Source of the DNA: Saccharomyces uvarum
Lineage: Eukaryota > Ascomycota > Saccharomycetes > Saccharomycetales > Saccharomycetaceae
Direction: 5' to 3'
Assembly (NCBI GenBank): GCA_947243795.1
Contig: OX365940.1
Location: 310,001 to 374,000 of the forward strand
Length of the DNA: 64,000 nucleotides
Below are positions 1-10,336 of this stretch, piece after piece (the stretch's first letter is position 1; each line of letters starts with the position of its first letter). The notes under the pieces were generated by a model, which saw only the letters and a program-made list of their open reading frames with translations, made no database searches and had not been told where the DNA came from. Both the position numbers and the translations under genes were made by a program.

Positions 1-665
1 ATGGGGCTGCATGCAGGAACGGCAAAGGTAAAGAAAAAAGAAATAACTATTACGCTTGAAGACGTCGCTTGGGGTAATAAGGTTAGAGCCAATGGAAGAA
101 CGCCAATCTCCTCTTTTTCAGTCACCGAGCCTGCGAAGGCTAATCTCGAAAAAGTTACGGGTATAATGCGATCTCCATCCTTCTCTGGCGCTTCGAAGCC
201 CAACAAAAAAACTTCTTTCTTTTTAGTGTCGAAAGCTAATGCAGGAGACGAATGATTACGGTGGCCATTTAGTCAGCCGCACCACACTCAGTTTGAAAGT
301 TTACTTGGCAAATGCAATTTGGCGAGTGACTTGATACTCCTGTTGCCCCCCGTCGAATTGTTCTTGCATTGGAGATAGGGGATTGCGTTTCTTAAAAAAA
401 AAAAGAATTTGGCTTAGGAAAATGTGTTCTTGCGCAGCGCGTATTTACTATATCCGCCATTGTGTCACAGATGTGAAGAAAGACAGTCACCAATATTACA
501 TACATCTTGCGTAAATATTGCCAGAGAATAGAGTATACAAGAAGCTAATCATTACTTTTGCTATCTCTAGCTAGATAAGAAATCATTTGATAGCAAATAC
601 TGAGTTTTTTTTCATTATTTTTTGTTTTATTTTGTGAACAGCCACTTTTTCTTTATTAAATAATA
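1..665. other. Left-edge intergenic region upstream of SPO20
   Basis: No convincing gene is visible. In the conserved gene order the next gene to the left would be SOK2 on the minus strand, so this stretch is probably part of the shared SOK2-SPO20 upstream region. An ATG-led frame of 84 codons opens at base 1 and closes at 255. It has no recognisable domain and may be open by chance. A short A-run lies near 395-405 and a T-rich tract runs at about 605-635, just before SPO20. Confidence 0.6.
630..636 (-). promoter_or_regulatory. Possible middle sporulation element (MSE core) for SPO20
   Basis: The minus strand reads CACAAAA, which fits the core of the Ndt80-binding MSE. SPO20 is a sporulation gene of the Ndt80 regulon, so such a site is expected. 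It lies only about 30 bp before the ATG, closer than most functional MSEs, so the match is suggestive only. Confidence 0.3.
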
Positions 666-1886
666 ATGGTATTCCGAAAGATACTTGCTAGCAAATCGCA
701 TCACAGTCGTCACCATCACCATCCTCTCCACCATCATCGTCTTAGCCTTAAGTGGCAAAATCACCGTCACACACTCATTTCAGACGTTACCGGATCCCAT
801 GAGACAAAATATCTATCGCCATTTAGGAGTAGTACGGACACGGGAAGCAGAAAACGTGATAGATTGAATGTAAAGATAAAATCGCTAAGAAACAAGATTC
901 ATATGCGGTTCCATCCCACATGCATAATTGAGGACACGGCTACAGTAACCAGTGATGAAAAGTATGGTGCTTACGGAGAAACTAAAAGAGACGAGCCTGC
1001 CACAATGTCGTTAGAAGAGCTTTTCCCCAGGTCTAATCGGCACCGAATCCTAGAGGAATATGAAGAAGAAACGAATAGCGTTATTCACAGGGAATTAGGT
1101 GAAATTGCGAATGAGAATGAGAATGAGAATGATTACCCCAGGTGGGGAAACGCAGAACACCACTACAATTTTGAAAACGACCAGTTCAATGAGGATGAAA
1201 TTGTGAGCAGAATAAGGTCTGAAATCAGGAATACAAAATTGAAGTCCGTTAAAGCGAGTAACAGAACACTGGCAAAGGCTACGGAGGCCCAACTAACTGG
1301 AAAAAGGGTTCTCCAGCAGTTAAGTTGTCAAAGTAATCAACTCACCAAGATCGAGGATAATTGTGACATACTTAAAATCCAATCTAATGTGGCCGACAAA
1401 AAGATTGACGAACTTGTTCATGAAAACAGAAGTTTGTTTGCATTGACATCACCCAACCCGTTCAGGAAAAAAAGAGAAAGAGAGAAGCAAACCCAAATCA
1501 AAAACTTGAAGTTGAAACAGTATCAGTTACAGCAAGAAACCATGAAACGGGCCCAAGAATCTGGGAAAAACTTAGCCGTAAATCTAACCTCTAACTATGA
1601 GCGATATGACAAAGAGGCAGAAAGGCAATGCATCCTTAACAACGCCCGAAAATATCAGTTTGAACCTGACGAAGAAGATAATAGAATGGAAATTGAACTG
1701 TACGAAAACTTTGAACAAATAAAGGCAGCGAGTGGTAACTTGAAAGTAATGGCCCAGGCATTTGGCAGGGAGTTTGGAGCACAGAATTACAGAATGCTGG
1801 ATATTGAAAACAACGTACAACAGGTGGACGGTGCTTTGCAAGCCAAAAGATGTAGATTAGACAGGGTGATGGGAAGAAAAGAGTAA
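666..1886 (+). CDS. SPO20: Spo20, sporulation-specific SNAP-25-like SNARE
   Basis: The 406-residue product (about 397 in S. cerevisiae) is the meiotic counterpart of Sec9. It pairs with Sso and Snc SNAREs to fuse secretory vesicles with the prospore membrane during spore formation. The first SNARE helix lies at about 178-255 (containing LSCQSNQLTKIE) and the second at about 340-400 at the C-terminus. A basic stretch at about 62-84 (RKRDRLNVKIKSLRNKIH) matches the amphipathic segment known in the family to bind phosphatidic acid and to be needed for prospore-membrane targeting. The N-terminus is histidine-rich (residues 12-24). A hexanucleotide repeat near 1112-1131 encodes an Asn-Glu repeat that looks longer than in S. 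cerevisiae. The start is the first ATG of the frame. Confidence 0.95.
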   Translation: MVFRKILASKSHHSRHHHHPLHHHRLSLKWQNHRHTLISDVTGSHETKYLSPFRSSTDTGSRKRDRLNVKIKSLRNKIHMRFHPTCIIEDTATVTSDEKYGAYGETKRDEPATMSLEELFPRSNRHRILEEYEEETNSVIHRELGEIANENENENDYPRWGNAEHHYNFENDQFNEDEIVSRIRSEIRNTKLKSVKASNRTLAKATEAQLTGKRVLQQLSCQSNQLTKIEDNCDILKIQSNVADKKIDELVHENRSLFALTSPNPFRKKREREKQTQIKNLKLKQYQLQQETMKRAQESGKNLAVNLTSNYERYDKEAERQCILNNARKYQFEPDEEDNRMEIELYENFEQIKAASGNLKVMAQAFGREFGAQNYRMLDIENNVQQVDGALQAKRCRLDRVMGRKE

Positions 1887-2208
1887 AGTGACTGTGCAAA
1901 GGGGAAGTGTGAGCATATATAAACTCATCGAATAGACAACCTTTAAGAAATAGATAAATAGATGTGTTGACAAGCAAGCAAGCAATATAGCACTGAATGC
2001 GTGATCCTTTTTTTCACTTTTATTCTTGGTGACAGATTAAGTTTTCTCTTTCCACATGATATTGCATGAAGGCAAGCCGAGGTTCGGAGAGTTCTTTTTT
2101 TCGTAAATGTTTCGTAATTGTTTCCCGGCCCATTTGAGATTTCAAATCAGGTAAACTGGCCGGGGTATCACCACTTTGTTAGGAGATGCGATAAAGCACA
2201 TGTTATAT

Positions 2209-2240
2209 GGTTTGTGGAACGCTGTTGCGTTCCACAAACC
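2209..2240. repeat. Perfect 13-bp inverted repeat with 6-nt loop
   Basis: GGTTTGTGGAACG at 2209-2221 is followed by the loop CTGTTG and its exact reverse complement at 2228-2240. It lies about 320 bp past the SPO20 stop, far from any coding end. It could fold as an RNA or cruciform hairpin or be a dyad protein-binding site. No function is known to me. Confidence 0.85.
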
Positions 2241-3058
2241 CCTCACGACCGATCCGTAAGAGGAAAGGATTGACCTTTGAAGCTACTGAAAAAAGGCTTG
2301 GTTGGCTACCTGATCAAGAAAGAAAAAAAGCAAACCTTCATCATACATACCGTCGTGTCTTTCTAATAACCTATTGTGGTTGGTAAACCCGTTCCGTTCG
2401 CACACTTCAGTCCCGTTTCTTAGACCCGGACGGAGCCCGCCCGCGTGACGGTTATCGTTTTCAGGAACGCAAGCATCATTAAATGGAAATGCCAAGACTA
2501 CAAAAAACACCGCACAATATAAACCGGGTTTCGAATCCTCTATATCAACCGCATCGGCTCGTTTATAATGCATAGCAAGAGAGGTAAATTATTTTCTTAA
2601 CACGGAAGAAAACGTCGTATACAAAGAGGTGGGGTATTACCATACAAAATATCGCAAGGAAAAGGCGGAGAGAATTACCATGGTTGATCCATAGGTCATG
2701 CATGCCTCTAGGACAAAAAGTAACGCATGTCACGCCTGCCTCGACTGTGGACACACGATTACAGACAGAATATTACGGTTTCTTCGCTCATCCCTTACAC
2801 CCGTTAGCACTCCACTCCAGTCACGGAATGCAATGGAAAAACCGATATGCGCTTCAATGTCCCAGAACACGCTGCTGCCTTAGAAACGAATGAATATTTC
2901 CCTGTATTCACAGGGTTCCTTTGAGTATGTTCGTACTGCTAGTTGAGCGGAAATTTCCCTTTCCCAGCCAAGCTTTCCTTTTCTGTTTCCTATCCGTTTC
3001 CGCTTTGTTTCCCGGGCCATACGAGCTCTACATCTATGAGAATTAAACACGACATGAA

Positions 3059-3075
3059 TGCGTCAGTCTGACGCA
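3059..3075. repeat. 17-bp interrupted palindrome TGCGTCAG-T-CTGACGCA
   Basis: Two 8-bp arms flank a single central T. The half-site TGACGCA resembles bZIP (ATF/CREB-like) half-sites, but the arrangement matches no site I can name with confidence. It lies about 425 bp upstream of the PEX9 ATG. Confidence 0.7.
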
Positions 3076-3212
3076 AAGCCGCATCGGTGAGGCTGCCTGT
3101 ATTTGAATGGATGTGCATAAGCTATAGCATGATACTGTATGTGTGTTTGCGCACAAGAAGCCAATGTGCGTAGTAATGCTGGCATTTTCGCGTATCTGTT
3201 TGACACGAAAAA

Positions 3213-3222
3213 TAGCCGCCGA
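3213..3222 (+). promoter_or_regulatory. URS1 (Ume6-binding) site upstream of PEX9
   Basis: TAGCCGCCGA is a 10/10 match to the URS1 core bound by Ume6, which represses early meiotic genes during vegetative growth and helps activate them in meiosis. It lies about 280 bp upstream of the PEX9 ATG, a usual promoter distance. SPO20 ends 1.3 kb away and reads away from it, so PEX9 is the likely target. Confidence 0.6.
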
Positions 3223-3499
3223 CAAACTGCCGGATCAGTGCATACAAAAGCCGGAGGCAACGAAGGACCCTTAATTCTGTGTCACATTAACGCCGGCAAT
3301 AGCCATTGTTACGCACTAGTGTGACACGTTTGTGCTAGAAAAACCATTTACCCCAATGTTTCGTCCAAACAGTCCCCCAAAAAAAGGGACAATAAATAAG
3401 AAAAGGGTCATTCACTTTTTCTGTCGGAATCATTCGTCTTATCTTTTTGGATCGATGCAACATTATGCAGAGTAAAAAGGGTACCTCTTGGAAAGCACG

Positions 3500-5059
3500 A
3501 TGAACGAAGCCAATTGTTCCGTAACCAATGGCAACCCCATTCACAGGCTTAGTACTGAGTTAAGGCCGAAACGAAATAATCTGAGTAGATCTTCCGGATC
3601 TCAAAATAGCGGATGTGCCACGCGAAGTGCCACAACCATAGAGTACATTTTTACTAATTCCCAAAGAGGCAACTGTGCCAATGGAATTGATTTTCAAAAG
3701 GCATCACCGATCGCTCAGGCTCAGACTCACTATGGCGGCGACGGCGGTGAGGGGAAATTGTTAAGACCCGAGAACCCATGGTCAAAGGAATTCTCTTGTT
3801 CTTACAGGAATAAAAGTATTGATGTCGTAATTTCTGGTGGAACCAAGAATGAAAAACACTCTATAAGCTGCCACGATAAGTTTTTCACACCGTATCGTAA
3901 TGAAGCATACCACCCAAACCATTTATATCCTTACAGAAAAACTTATAGTGGACGCTCGTCTGTTTCAAACGGCCACTGGGAGTCTCAATTTGAGCTAATT
4001 GAAGACCAGTTAATAAGTGAACTAAAAATAGCAAAAAACGTACAGGAAACACCCATTGGTTACGACTATTTGGCGGAATATGAAGAAACAATAGATTTCA
4101 AATACACTTCACTACCCTTACCGGAGACGTACCAATTTTTGAATAAAAACAATTACTTATGCCAGCCGGACCCCTATAAAATAGGCTGTATACTAATGGA
4201 AAATGGTTCAAACTTGAACGAAGTAATAAAGGCCTTTGAAGCTGCTATTTCTCAAGATCCATCACATGTGAATGCGTGGCTAAAGCTAGGAATAGTTAAT
4301 ATTGAAAATGAGAACGAAAGTAATGGCGAGCTCGCTTTGCATAATTGTTTGAATCTGGATCCGAACAATACATCTGCGATGGAAAGCTTAGCGGTTCACT
4401 ATACGAACCAAGAGAATGAGCTAGAAGCAATGAAGTTCTTTCAGAGATGGATTCTTTCCAAGTTTTCTAAATTTTTACTCCCCACTGCAGAACAAAATAA
4501 TGAATGTATGGATACAACTCCTGGAAAGTCTAATTTGATGCATATTTTGGAGTCTTTGTTGAAGATGCGCGTAACGAAAAAAGACCAACGTAAGATTCAT
4601 TCGGTATTATCAGTTCTATACTATTCAGATCAGAGAATCCGACAATCTCTGGAGAGCTTGGAATATTTATTATCTGAAAAACCCAATGATGAAATAATGT
4701 GGAATAGATATGGTGCTATATTAGCTAATACCAAGTCATATCACTCCGCAATAAATGCATATAATAAATCTAAACTACTGAGACCGAATTTTACAAGGGC
4801 CCGCTATAACTTGGCTATTGCCTTCTTGAATAATGGTGACTACATCAAAGCAAGCAAAACGCTAATAGAAATTATATTATTACAAAGTAAAGGAACTGAA
4901 AATATCAAGACGAAAATGCATAACAAGTTCATGCAAAATCTAAAAAATGCGCTCATTGCTTTGAAGAAATTCGATCTTCTTGAAGATTTAATAAATAATT
5001 CTCATGAGGCAGAATTATTGTTATCAACCTTGAAAACTATTTACAATAAGATAGATTAG
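3500..5059 (+). CDS. PEX9: Pex9, Pex5-like PTS1 peroxisomal import receptor
   Basis: The 519-residue protein (YMR018W, about 514 in S. cerevisiae) is a Pex5 paralogue. In S. cerevisiae it is an oleate-induced import receptor for a subset of PTS1 cargo such as malate synthases. Two WxxxF Pex14/Pex13-binding motifs are visible, WSKEF at 94-98 and WESQF at 160-164. TPR-type repeats follow at about 235-300 ([16 protein letters not shown]) and 387-467 ([20 protein letters not shown]). The ATG at 3500 is chosen because the frame has no earlier ATG and because it places a cysteine at residue 6, the position of the mono-ubiquitinated cysteine in Pex5. A perfect URS1 site lies upstream. A CGG...CCG pair at 3231-3253 resembles an oleate response element but misses the consensus. 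Confidence 0.92.
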   Translation: MNEANCSVTNGNPIHRLSTELRPKRNNLSRSSGSQNSGCATRSATTIEYIFTNSQRGNCANGIDFQKASPIAQAQTHYGGDGGEGKLLRPENPWSKEFSCSYRNKSIDVVISGGTKNEKHSISCHDKFFTPYRNEAYHPNHLYPYRKTYSGRSSVSNGHWESQFELIEDQLISELKIAKNVQETPIGYDYLAEYEETIDFKYTSLPLPETYQFLNKNNYLCQPDPYKIGCILMENGSNLNEVIKAFEAAISQDPSHVNAWLKLGIVNIENENESNGELALHNCLNLDPNNTSAMESLAVHYTNQENELEAMKFFQRWILSKFSKFLLPTAEQNNECMDTTPGKSNLMHILESLLKMRVTKKDQRKIHSVLSVLYYSDQRIRQSLESLEYLLSEKPNDEIMWNRYGAILANTKSYHSAINAYNKSKLLRPNFTRARYNLAIAFLNNGDYIKASKTLIEIILLQSKGTENIKTKMHNKFMQNLKNALIALKKFDLLEDLINNSHEAELLLSTLKTIYNKID

Positions 5060-5206
5060 GAAGTCTTTTACTCTTTTGCTGTATAATATGTTCAAAAATC
5101 AAAAACCGAAAAATGAAAAACGAAAAACAGGAATCCGGCCAATTAATGGTAGCACGCCGCAAAACGCTACTAGAAACTGAATGCTATGAGCAAAAATTAC
5201 GCCAAA

Positions 5207-5241
5207 TACCAACTCATATCAATTGTTAATATGAGTTGGTA
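5207..5241. repeat. Perfect 13-bp inverted repeat with 9-nt loop
   Basis: TACCAACTCATAT at 5207-5219 and its exact reverse complement at 5229-5241 flank CAATTGTTA. It starts 148 bp past the PEX9 stop and ends 262 bp before the STB4 ATG. It could be a hairpin in the PEX9 3' UTR or a dyad in the STB4 promoter. Confidence 0.85.
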
Positions 5242-5319
5242 CTTTCTCAATTGGGTTCTATACCGCATCGTTATTCAGTTCTTTCCTTTGCCTTGAAATT
5301 ACACGGAAGAAACAAATAG

Positions 5320-5326
5320 TTACCCG
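5320..5326 (+). promoter_or_regulatory. Reb1-type site in the STB4 promoter
   Basis: TTACCCG matches the core of the general regulatory factor Reb1, about 178 bp upstream of the STB4 ATG. Reb1 sites commonly position nucleosome-free regions in yeast promoters. The call rests on the motif alone. Confidence 0.4.
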
Positions 5327-5503
5327 AACAGAGCTGAAAATGAACCATTGGGAAACTATTGAATAATAATACACTTGTATATTAGCCAAATTTAGTCAAA
5401 CTTCGCGACGTGTCTACCGTTAAATTGACACTTCCTTTACGCTATTCGTAAATTGAAAGGATATGGGCCCATACTAACAAAAAGTGAGAAGCGAATTGGT
5501 AAA

Positions 5504-8188
5504 ATGACGGCTATTGGTAATATAGACGATGCACTTCCAACCAATACAGCCGCAAGTAATGAAAATAGCAAAACTAGGCTAAGAGTCCAAAAAGCTTGCG
5601 AGCTTTGCAAAAAGAGAAAGGTCAAGTGTGATGGCAACAAGCCATGCTTAAACTGCTCTAAACACCAGAAGGAATGCCGTTATGATTTCAAAGTGACAAA
5701 CCGTCGAAAAAGAAGGCGACAAGCTACGTCACCTATACAGAACATTAATAAAGAATATACAGAGGCCGATAGCGTTTTCTCCAGAGATATATCGGCCAGT
5801 GTAAACGTCCCCTCAGATTGCCTATCCTCGTCTGCTGGAAACTCTCCGTATTCCAATTCACATTATTCCAATTTACAATCTACATTACCCTTTATGAGTG
5901 TTAGGCCAAATCGTGCTTCCCACACCTTCAATTCCGCAGCCAATATGAATGGAGATAATAACACAAATGCTTTTGTTGAGGATCATATGGCTAAGTTACT
6001 ATTACAATTAGGTTCGAAGCTGAAAAATACTGCAAATGAATCGTCCAAAAGCAACAAAAACAGTGATAATAATGTGAACACAAACCTGGCGACGATAAAC
6101 ATGGAAAATAACCAAGTAGGAAATACATCTAACCACAAATACGATATACGTAGTTCTTCAGAGACCCTTGATAGTAACAACATTAACTCTGAGAAAGACG
6201 AGATGCTTAACTCTCAAATAACGAGCATAGTTAATGGCCATGTTGAATCACCCTGGCAGACGTTTTCTTTAGATAAGTATAGGTTCCACAGACGCTACCA
6301 GAATATATTACCCTATTACCTTGGTGCATCTATTCTAAAGGATATATCGCCGCAGGCAATTGAATATGCAAACTTAAAGCGCCCAAGAGTCCAAAACTAT
6401 GGTTGGAATTTATCTGGCGGTCATTATTTGAAATACAAAGAAGAATTTAGAAGGCAAGATAAATTGATAAGGCATGAATCCAAGTTTTTTAATTTTGATG
6501 ACCCTGTTCATTTATCTTTAGTTAATAAATTATTAACGTATTATTTTAATGAAATCAATCCTGTTTTCAGTATTATTCACGAAGCAACATTTTGGCAACA
6601 ATACAAGAATAAGTTTTTGCAACAAGGCAAACAAAATAACTCATCCGCGAAGTTATTTACCTCAATGCTTTATCTCATACTGGCTACTACACTACGGTTT
6701 AAAGAGGGTCACCTAGATAACCAAGAAGGAGAAGAAAAGCATAGCGATTCATCCTTTAATAGCACATTCGAAGAGGAATCCGTTTTGAACGGAAAACCAT
6801 TCATAGAGGAGACGATGTTCGAATATGCTTATTCTATAATCAACACTTTGACTTTTGAATGGGAGTCATTTGAATTGATACAGTCCTGGCTTTTAATAGC
6901 GTTCTATTTCAGGACCTGTTATAGACAAACAGCGTGTTGGAATGCCTTAAGCCAAGCAGTGAATATGTGTAATGGGATGACTTTATATTTGAACAAGTTT
7001 CCTGAAATTCACTCCACCTACGATGAATCAAAAGCATGGCATTGTTTTTGGTGTTGTTTTATAATGGATAAATTAATCAGTTTCCAAACGGGCCGTTTTT
7101 ACCAATTGTCATTACCTGTTAATGAAATGTTCGAACAAATGAATCTAGTAAAGTCAAAAAAATTCTTACAAGATGAAGATGATTGGTTCCATAAAGAAAC
7201 CTTCCAAATGCTAGACCTATCTATAATAGTAACAAGGTTTTTGAAAAGGGATGCTCAAGATTTAAACTTAAGCGAGACCATACAACTACGGGGTCAACTT
7301 GCTCAGTGGTACAATACTTTTATGACAGATAAGGATATTGATACGTATGATAAGAATCACCACGGGTTCTTCCAGCTTCAACCACTCATGACATACCTGG
7401 ATATAAGTCTGACTTTTGAAATTAGACAATTATTCTGTTTAGTAGCTCCTTCCTCTAATGCAAATGGTAAATCCTTAGAATATGCAGTGGACACTCAGTT
7501 ATTAGTGTCCCACTGCCAAACGGCTGCTGACAATTTGATTAACATTACAAAAAGGAACCTATTCTTCGTTCCCTGGTGGTTAAACCTGTCACAACTATTC
7601 ACAGTAAATCTAATTTGTATCATCTATATGCATGCAGGGATTGCCATTACACAAAGTAAAGCTATCATGCAAGGTTGCAATCAAATTTGGCGAACTATAG
7701 ATAGTTCCAAGCCTAAAAACTCTCCCGCAATGCTCCCTGAATGCTTATGGTGTTTGAAAATGTTGAACCATATGTTCTGTATTCGGTTGAGGGATTCTGC
7801 CTTGCAATTAGAATCTTCGCTTGGTACAGATCACGGCGATGACACTCCTAACAAGAACAAATTCGAGCAGTTTAAGAAGGTGGGTGATCACGATGCGGAT
7901 GAAGAAGCTGAGATAGATGAAGGAGGAGAAGAAAACGCAGATGAGAGACAAGAAAACCCGCTCAAAAATAATAGAAAAGTACCCCCATTGGCAACAAGAT
8001 CCCACAATACCACTCACTTAAACGTCTCAATGGGAATTTCTCCAGCAAGTGGTACACCAAATCCCGTAAAAAATGCCGGGTTGCCTTCTGATGTTCTTGA
8101 TGCTACTAATAATATAAGAGACTCTCCAGACGTTTTCGATGATGATCTATTTTCTAATTTGCTATGGTTTGATCAAAATTTTGCCTGA
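5504..8188 (+). CDS. STB4: Stb4, Zn(II)2Cys6 transcription factor
   Basis: The 894-residue protein is a fungal binuclear-cluster regulator. S. cerevisiae Stb4 was found as a Sin3-binding protein. The six-cysteine cluster at residues 32-58 has CX2CX6CX5CX2CX6C spacing (CELCKKRKVKC, then CLNC) and is followed by a basic linker (RRKRRRQ). A fungal-specific transcription-factor middle homology region covers roughly 330-700 (TYYFNEINPVFSIIHEATFW, then CWNALSQAVNMCNGMTLY). An acidic stretch (about 785-815) and a C-terminal segment rich in Asp and Phe (DVFDDDLFSNLLWF) could serve in activation. The ATG at 5504 is the first in frame. The four-codon uORF just upstream could reduce translation. Its targets cannot be told from the sequence. 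Confidence 0.93.
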   Translation: MTAIGNIDDALPTNTAASNENSKTRLRVQKACELCKKRKVKCDGNKPCLNCSKHQKECRYDFKVTNRRKRRRQATSPIQNINKEYTEADSVFSRDISASVNVPSDCLSSSAGNSPYSNSHYSNLQSTLPFMSVRPNRASHTFNSAANMNGDNNTNAFVEDHMAKLLLQLGSKLKNTANESSKSNKNSDNNVNTNLATINMENNQVGNTSNHKYDIRSSSETLDSNNINSEKDEMLNSQITSIVNGHVESPWQTFSLDKYRFHRRYQNILPYYLGASILKDISPQAIEYANLKRPRVQNYGWNLSGGHYLKYKEEFRRQDKLIRHESKFFNFDDPVHLSLVNKLLTYYFNEINPVFSIIHEATFWQQYKNKFLQQGKQNNSSAKLFTSMLYLILATTLRFKEGHLDNQEGEEKHSDSSFNSTFEEESVLNGKPFIEETMFEYAYSIINTLTFEWESFELIQSWLLIAFYFRTCYRQTACWNALSQAVNMCNGMTLYLNKFPEIHSTYDESKAWHCFWCCFIMDKLISFQTGRFYQLSLPVNEMFEQMNLVKSKKFLQDEDDWFHKETFQMLDLSIIVTRFLKRDAQDLNLSETIQLRGQLAQWYNTFMTDKDIDTYDKNHHGFFQLQPLMTYLDISLTFEIRQLFCLVAPSSNANGKSLEYAVDTQLLVSHCQTAADNLINITKRNLFFVPWWLNLSQLFTVNLICIIYMHAGIAITQSKAIMQGCNQIWRTIDSSKPKNSPAMLPECLWCLKMLNHMFCIRLRDSALQLESSLGTDHGDDTPNKNKFEQFKKVGDHDADEEAEIDEGGEENADERQENPLKNNRKVPPLATRSHNTTHLNVSMGISPASGTPNPVKNAGLPSDVLDATNNIRDSPDVFDDDLFSNLLWFDQNFA

Positions 8189-10115
<1,927 letters not shown>

Positions 10116-10336
10116 GATTATAACTTTTCTAACGGCTGAGAAAGCACATGTATATATTTATAAAATTTTATAGTAAGTTATTTTGCACTTTTTTTATGAT
10201 TATGAAAGCAACGCATTATTTCACAGGTGTTTCTTATTTGTACCATTTTATATTAGTTTTGAACACAAAGGATAGGAATATTATCGTATAGCGGTTCAGA
10301 GCGTTAGGGCGTTTTTTCCCTCTATTTACATATTCA

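Larger units (their letters stand above)
1887..3499. other. 1.6-kb intergenic gap between SPO20 and PEX9
   Basis: This is the longest gap in the left half with no credible gene. ATG-led frames of 60-96 codons occur on both strands, the longest minus-strand one at 2283-2573, but none has a domain or convincing protein character. The gap holds a 13-bp perfect hairpin (2209-2240), a 17-bp interrupted palindrome (3059-3075), a perfect URS1 motif (3213-3222) and a looser inverted repeat built on GTGTCACA/TGTGACAC (about 3280-3327). It is more GC-rich than other gaps here, which could reflect a decayed gene or a non-coding transcript. Confidence 0.5.
5060..5503. other. PEX9-STB4 intergenic region
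   Basis: This 444-bp gap is the PEX9 3' flank and the STB4 promoter. It contains a perfect 13-bp hairpin (5207-5241), a Reb1-type TTACCCG (5320-5326) and a 4-codon upstream ORF (5463-5477, Met-Gly-Pro-Tyr-stop) that ends 26 bp before the STB4 ATG. Confidence 0.7.

Noticed and set aside
1-255. 84-codon frame at the left edge
   Set aside because: No domain or family resemblance. The expected context is the SOK2-SPO20 upstream region, and the true upstream extent is not visible, so I do not call a gene.
2283-2573. 96-codon minus-strand frame in the SPO20-PEX9 gap
   Set aside because: It begins with ATG, but its composition looks random and overlapping frames exist on the other strand.
3231-3253. 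Oleate response element for PEX9
   Set aside because: CGG and CCG triplets are spaced about right, but the inner TNA bases do not fit on either strand.
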